This document shows positions 60,790-64,000 of a stretch of 64,000 bases of DNA, piece by piece. The DNA is from Thiobacillus sp. 65-1059. GTDB lineage: Bacteria; Pseudomonadota; Gammaproteobacteria; Burkholderiales; Thiobacillaceae. Position numbers and translations under genes: made by a program. The stretch is taken from assembly GCA_001897675.1 (NCBI GenBank), contig MKUE01000115.1, positions 1 through 64,000 of the forward strand, in the 5' to 3' direction. A model generated the notes under the pieces. That model ran no database searches. It had not been told where the DNA came from and saw only the letters and a list, made by a program, of their open reading frames with translations. Positions within the stretch are counted from its first letter, which is position 1, and each line of letters begins with the position of its first letter.

Positions 60790-62112
60790 GTGGCAACTGA
60801 GCAGCGAATGCATGAAATCGTCATTGTGGGCGGCGGGGCGGGCGGGCTGGAACTGGCCACCCGGCTGGGCGACAGGCTGGGCAGGAAGAAACGCGCGAAC
60901 ATCACGCTGATCGATGCCTCGCCTTCGCACCTGTGGAAGCCGCTGCTGTACGAAGTCGCCGCGGGCAGCCTCGATTCCTACGCGGAGCGGCTGGAATATC
61001 TGGCGCAGGGCCACTGGCACGGCTTCACTTTCCGCCTCGGCCGCATGGACGGGCTCGACCGCTCGCGGCAGGAAGTCAGCGTCGCCCCCACGCTGGATGA
61101 AAACGGCGTCGAGATCATTCCGCGCCGCAGCTTCCGCTACGACACCCTGATCATCGCGGTCGGCTCGGTCGGCAACGACTTCGGCGTGCCGGGCGTGAAG
61201 GAGCACTGCATCATGCTCGACACCCCCGAGCAGGCGCGCGAATTCCATCGCCGCCACATCAACGCCTGCCTGCGCGCCAACACCCAGACCGAGGCGGTTG
61301 CGCCAGGCCAGCTCACCGTCGGCATCGTCGGCGCCGGCGCCACCGGCGTCGAGCTCGCCGCCGAACTGCACGACACCACGCGCGAGCTGTCGGCCTACGG
61401 CATGGACAACATCGAGCCCGACAAGAGTTTGAAGCTGCTCCTCGTCGAAGCCTCCGATCGCATCCTGCCGGGGCTGCCGCCGCGCCTGTCGAATGCGGCC
61501 GCCGAACGCCTGACCGAACTGGGAGTGGAAATGCACACCCGGGAACGCATCGTCGAAGTGCGCGCCGACGGCATGCTGACCGCCGACGGCAGGTTCATCC
61601 CCGCCAGCATGATGGTGTGGTCGGCCGGCATCAAGGCGCCGGATTTCCTGCAGGACCTCGACGGCCTGGAAACCAACCGCATCAACCAGCTGGCGGTGCG
61701 CCCCACCTTGCAGACCACGCGCGACGACAACATCTTCGCCTTCGGCGACTGCGCCGCCTGCCCCATGCCGGACGGCAAGGGCTTCGTCCCGCCGCGCGCG
61801 CAGGCGGCGCACCAGCAGGCGTCAATGCTGGTGAAGTCGGTGTGCCGCCGCCTGCGCGGCAAGCCCTTGCCCGAATATGTCTACCGCGACTACGGTTCGC
61901 TGGTCGCGCTGGGCCGTTTTTCCACCGTCGGCAGCCTGATGGGCGGGCTCACCGGCGGCAGCATCATGATCGAAGGTGCGATGGCGCGGCTGGTGTACTG
62001 GTCGCTGCACAAGATGCACCAGATCGCGCTGCACGGCTGGGTCAAGACTTCGCTCACCACCTACGCCCATTTCATCAGCACGCCGACGCGGGCGCGCATC
62101 AAGCTGCACTAG
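60790..62112 (+). CDS. ndh: Type II NADH:quinone dehydrogenase
   Basis: A 440-residue flavoprotein that feeds NADH electrons to quinone without pumping protons. The FAD motif is IVIVGGGAGGLELATRLG, the NADH motif is VGIVGAGATGVELAAELH, and the C-terminal FAD motif is NIFAFGDCAACPMP followed by APPRAQAAHQQA-type quinone-site residues (PPRAQAAHQQ). Cysteine positions do not match SQR. The GTG at 60790 has GGGGGAAA upstream; ATG 60808 is an alternative. It is divergent from the HerA-like gene. Confidence 0.9.
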   Translation: MATEQRMHEIVIVGGGAGGLELATRLGDRLGRKKRANITLIDASPSHLWKPLLYEVAAGSLDSYAERLEYLAQGHWHGFTFRLGRMDGLDRSRQEVSVAPTLDENGVEIIPRRSFRYDTLIIAVGSVGNDFGVPGVKEHCIMLDTPEQAREFHRRHINACLRANTQTEAVAPGQLTVGIVGAGATGVELAAELHDTTRELSAYGMDNIEPDKSLKLLLVEASDRILPGLPPRLSNAAAERLTELGVEMHTRERIVEVRADGMLTADGRFIPASMMVWSAGIKAPDFLQDLDGLETNRINQLAVRPTLQTTRDDNIFAFGDCAACPMPDGKGFVPPRAQAAHQQASMLVKSVCRRLRGKPLPEYVYRDYGSLVALGRFSTVGSLMGGLTGGSIMIEGAMARLVYWSLHKMHQIALHGWVKTSLTTYAHFISTPTRARIKLH

Positions 62113-62118
62113 GGCGCG

Positions 62119-63120
62119 CTACACACCCTGGTCATTCCACAGCCACGCCGCGCCGCGCACCCCGCTGGAGTCGCCGTGTCGCGGCGCCACCAGCTTCGTG
62201 TCGACGCGGTCGGAAAACACGTAGCGCGGCCACAGCCGCGGCACGCTGTCGTACAGCCGGGCGATGTTGGAGAGTCCGCCGCCGAGCACGATGACGTCGG
62301 GGTCGATGAGGTTGACGACGCTGGCGAGCGCGCGCGCGAGGCGTTCCTCGTAGCGCGCCAGCGTGGCGCTGCACGGGCCGTAGCCGGCGTTCGCCAGCTG
62401 CACGATTTCGTGCGCGGGCAATTCCTCGCCGCCGTAGCGCACGTGGTCGGCGGCGAAGCCTGGACCGGACAGCCAGGTTTCGATGCAGCCCTTCTTGCCG
62501 CAGTAGCACGCCGGCGCGGCGTCGAGCTCGCGCAGGCTCGGCCACGGGTGCAGGATGGCTTCGCCGGTGGCGGGGTGCTGTCCGGTGGAGGCGCGGTCGG
62601 CCTGGGCGTGGGCGAACTGGAAGTGGGGCAGCGGCGAATGGCCCCACTCGCCGGCGATGGCGTTGGCGCCCTTGAGCAGCTGGCCGCGCACGACCACGCC
62701 GCCGCCGACGCCGGTGCCGAGGATCACGCCGAAGACGGTATCTGCCCCGGCGGCGGCGCCGTCGGTCGCTTCCGACAGGGCGAAGCAGTCGGCGTCGTTG
62801 GCGAGCCGTACCTCGCGATTCAGCGTGCGCTCGAGGTCCTGCTGCAGCGGCCGCCCGTTGAGGCAGGTCGAATTGCAGTTCTTCATCAGGCCGCTCGCGG
62901 GCGAGATGGCGCCGGGGGTGCCGACGCCGATGCTGCCGCTCTGCCCGAGTTCGAATTCGGCCGCGTGCACCAGCGCGGCGACCGCCGTCACCGTGGCGAG
63001 ATAGTCGTTCTGCGGGGTCGGCACGCGGCGGCGCAGGATTTCCCGGCCGCCGGCGTCGAGCGCGATCAGTTCGATTTTGGTGCCGCCGAGGTCGACGCCG
63101 AAACGTAGAGGGGGAGCCAC
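62119..63120 (-). CDS. ROK family sugar kinase (fructokinase/glucokinase-like)
   Basis: A 333-residue ATP-dependent sugar kinase. The phosphate loop is [16 protein letters not shown], the catalytic Asp lies in [26 protein letters not shown] binds ATP, and the zinc motif is [15 protein letters not shown] 63120 has GGAG 12 nt upstream and yields the usual start; an ATG eight codons earlier overlaps the yebC leader. Substrate is not certain: fructose, glucose or N-acetylmannosamine are possible in ROK. Confidence 0.87.
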   Translation of the reverse strand: MAPPLRFGVDLGGTKIELIALDAGGREILRRRVPTPQNDYLATVTAVAALVHAAEFELGQSGSIGVGTPGAISPASGLMKNCNSTCLNGRPLQQDLERTLNREVRLANDADCFALSEATDGAAAGADTVFGVILGTGVGGGVVVRGQLLKGANAIAGEWGHSPLPHFQFAHAQADRASTGQHPATGEAILHPWPSLRELDAAPACYCGKKGCIETWLSGPGFAADHVRYGGEELPAHEIVQLANAGYGPCSATLARYEERLARALASVVNLIDPDVIVLGGGLSNIARLYDSVPRLWPRYVFSDRVDTKLVAPRHGDSSGVRGAAWLWNDQGV

Positions 63121-63161
63121 GGTGTAAAATCTCCGGCTATTCAAATTGCGTTGGAATCGAC

Positions 63162-63893
63162 ATGGCAGGACATTCGAAGTGGGCCAACATCCAGCACCGC
63201 AAGGGGCGCCAGGATGCCAAGCGCGGCAAGATCTTCACCAAGCTTATCAAGGAAATCACCGTGGCCGCCAAAATGGGCGGCGGCGATCCCGCGATGAACC
63301 CGCGCCTGCGGCTGGCGATCGAAAAGGGCAAGGCGGAGTCGCTGCCGAAGGACAACATCGAGAATGCGATCAAGCGCGGCACCGGCCAGCTTGAGGGCGT
63401 CAACTACGAGGAAGCGCGCTACGAGGGCTACGGCATCGGCGGCGTCGCGGTGATGGTCGACTGCCTTACCGACAACAAGACGCGCACCGTCGCCGACGTG
63501 CGCCACGCCTTCGTCAAGCACGGCGGCAACATGGGCACCGACGGCTGCGTCGCGTTCCAGTTCAAGCACTGCGGGCAGATCATCCTGGAGCCGGGCGCCA
63601 GCGAGGAAGCGGTGATGGAAGCCGCGCTCGACGCCGGCGCCGAAGACATCATCCCCAACGAGGACGGCTCGATCGAGGTGCTGACCTCGCCGGATCCGAA
63701 AGCCTTCGAGGCGGTGAAGGAGGCGCTGGAAAAGGCCGGCTTCAAGCCGGCGGTGGCCGAGATCACCATGCGTCCCGAAGCCGAGACCGAACTCGCGGGC
63801 GACGATGCGGTGAAGATGCAGAAGATCCTCGACGCGCTCGAGAGCCTCGACGACGTGCAGGACGTCTACACCAACGCCGTGCTTCCTGAATGA
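63162..63893 (+). CDS. yebC: YebC/PmpR family DNA-binding protein
   Basis: A 243-residue protein of the TACO1/YebC family. It starts [20 protein letters not shown] and has [26 protein letters not shown] and [22 protein letters not shown]. Family members act as transcriptional regulators and help ribosomes translate polyproline stretches. It is divergent from the ROK kinase. Its stop overlaps the start of the next ORF (ATGA). Confidence 0.95.
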   Translation: MAGHSKWANIQHRKGRQDAKRGKIFTKLIKEITVAAKMGGGDPAMNPRLRLAIEKGKAESLPKDNIENAIKRGTGQLEGVNYEEARYEGYGIGGVAVMVDCLTDNKTRTVADVRHAFVKHGGNMGTDGCVAFQFKHCGQIILEPGASEEAVMEAALDAGAEDIIPNEDGSIEVLTSPDPKAFEAVKEALEKAGFKPAVAEITMRPEAETELAGDDAVKMQKILDALESLDDVQDVYTNAVLPE

Positions 63894-64000
63894 GGCGTGT
63901 GGAAAAACGTGAGGCGTTAGGCGTGAGGCGTGAGGGGCGCAAGCACTATGACCTGGTGCTGTGGCAGCAGGCAATGTTGCTGGTCAAGCACGTCTACGAA
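63890..64000 (+). CDS. S23/four-helix-bundle protein, N-terminal part (cut by window edge)
   Basis: The frame from ATG 63890 overlaps the yebC stop and runs through a type B repeat before reaching [19 protein letters not shown], the opening of the S23 ribosomal-intervening-sequence/four-helix-bundle family (Y..L.VWQ.AM.L...VY). The real start could be the GTG at 63923, inside the repeat. The rest is beyond the window. Such genes often lie in intervening sequences or near diversity-generating systems, but the function of stand-alone copies is unknown. Confidence 0.65.
   Translation, partial: MRRVEKREALGVRREGRKHYDLVLWQQAMLLVKHVYE
63893..63937. repeat. Intergenic repeat family B, copy 2
   Basis: Repeated GAGGCGT units (TGAGGCGTGTGG, GTGAGGCGTTAGGCG, GTGAGGCGTGAGG) between yebC and the S23 gene. 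They match the arms flanking the gph/trpE gap at 49437-49553. They overlap the possible N-terminal codons of the S23 frame. Confidence 0.65.

Noticed and set aside
60790-62112. A second sulfide:quinone oxidoreductase
   Set aside because: The flavoprotein lacks the SQR cysteine triad and matches type II NADH dehydrogenase motifs.

Overview
This is a 64 kb piece of a high-GC betaproteobacterial chromosome. Gene content points to a Thiobacillus-like sulfur oxidiser: sulfide:quinone oxidoreductase beside a FisR-type regulator, an ETHE1-like persulfide dioxygenase behind an ArsR-rhodanese regulator, two further rhodanese-like proteins, and a DsrC/TusE paralogue. The lineage is inferred from gene content only. 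Almost all of the window is coding, with many ATGA start/stop overlaps. I saw no rRNA, tRNA or CRISPR array.

Layout. 0-4.4 kb: end of pepP, two ubiquinone hydroxylases, dsbC and a methyltransferase. 4.4-9 kb: LysR regulator divergent from a DsrC-like gene and an HPP membrane protein, then a GH15 glucoamylase. 9-12 kb: ferritin-like and ZIP genes, with two short leader ORFs, divergent from oxyR and a DUF202 gene. 12-18 kb: modABC with a ModE-type operator, modE, and metR divergent from metE. 18-26 kb: a PhoX-like protein and a TolC/MFP/RND efflux operon, then a YqaA-type protein. 26-28 kb: rubrerythrin, rubredoxin and rubredoxin reductase. 28-33 kb: rhodanese, QueD-like protein, ArsR-rhodanese regulator, persulfide dioxygenase and two MFS transporters. 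33-42 kb: CorC-like protein, P2-type ATPase, rhodanese plus diguanylate cyclase, minCDE, an ABC ATPase remnant and a dienelactone hydrolase-like protein. 42-48 kb: TonB-like protein, cueR-copA with a 19-bp-spacer promoter, mltA and apaG. 48-59 kb: rpe-gph-trpE, then fisR/sqr and a small integrated element, then trpGDC. 59-64 kb: HerA-like ATPase, NDH-2, ROK kinase, yebC and the start of an S23 four-helix-bundle gene.

The most unusual structure is at 54.05-56.69 kb. A 2.6 kb decayed integrative element sits exactly at the first codons of trpG. The first 24 bp of trpG are duplicated at both ends with two synonymous differences. GCGGGTATC repeats lie inside both ends, and the integrase is truncated. 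With fisR-sqr, the element separates trpE from trpGDC, and trpG now uses a ribosome-binding region supplied by the element.

Sulfur handling runs through the window. SQR would make sulfane sulfur, FisR (three cysteines spaced like its known sensor cysteines) probably senses it and drives a sigma-54 promoter in front of sqr, and the dioxygenase and rhodaneses would process it. Two families of intergenic repeats occur around rpe-gph-trpE, after trpC and at the yebC/S23 junction.
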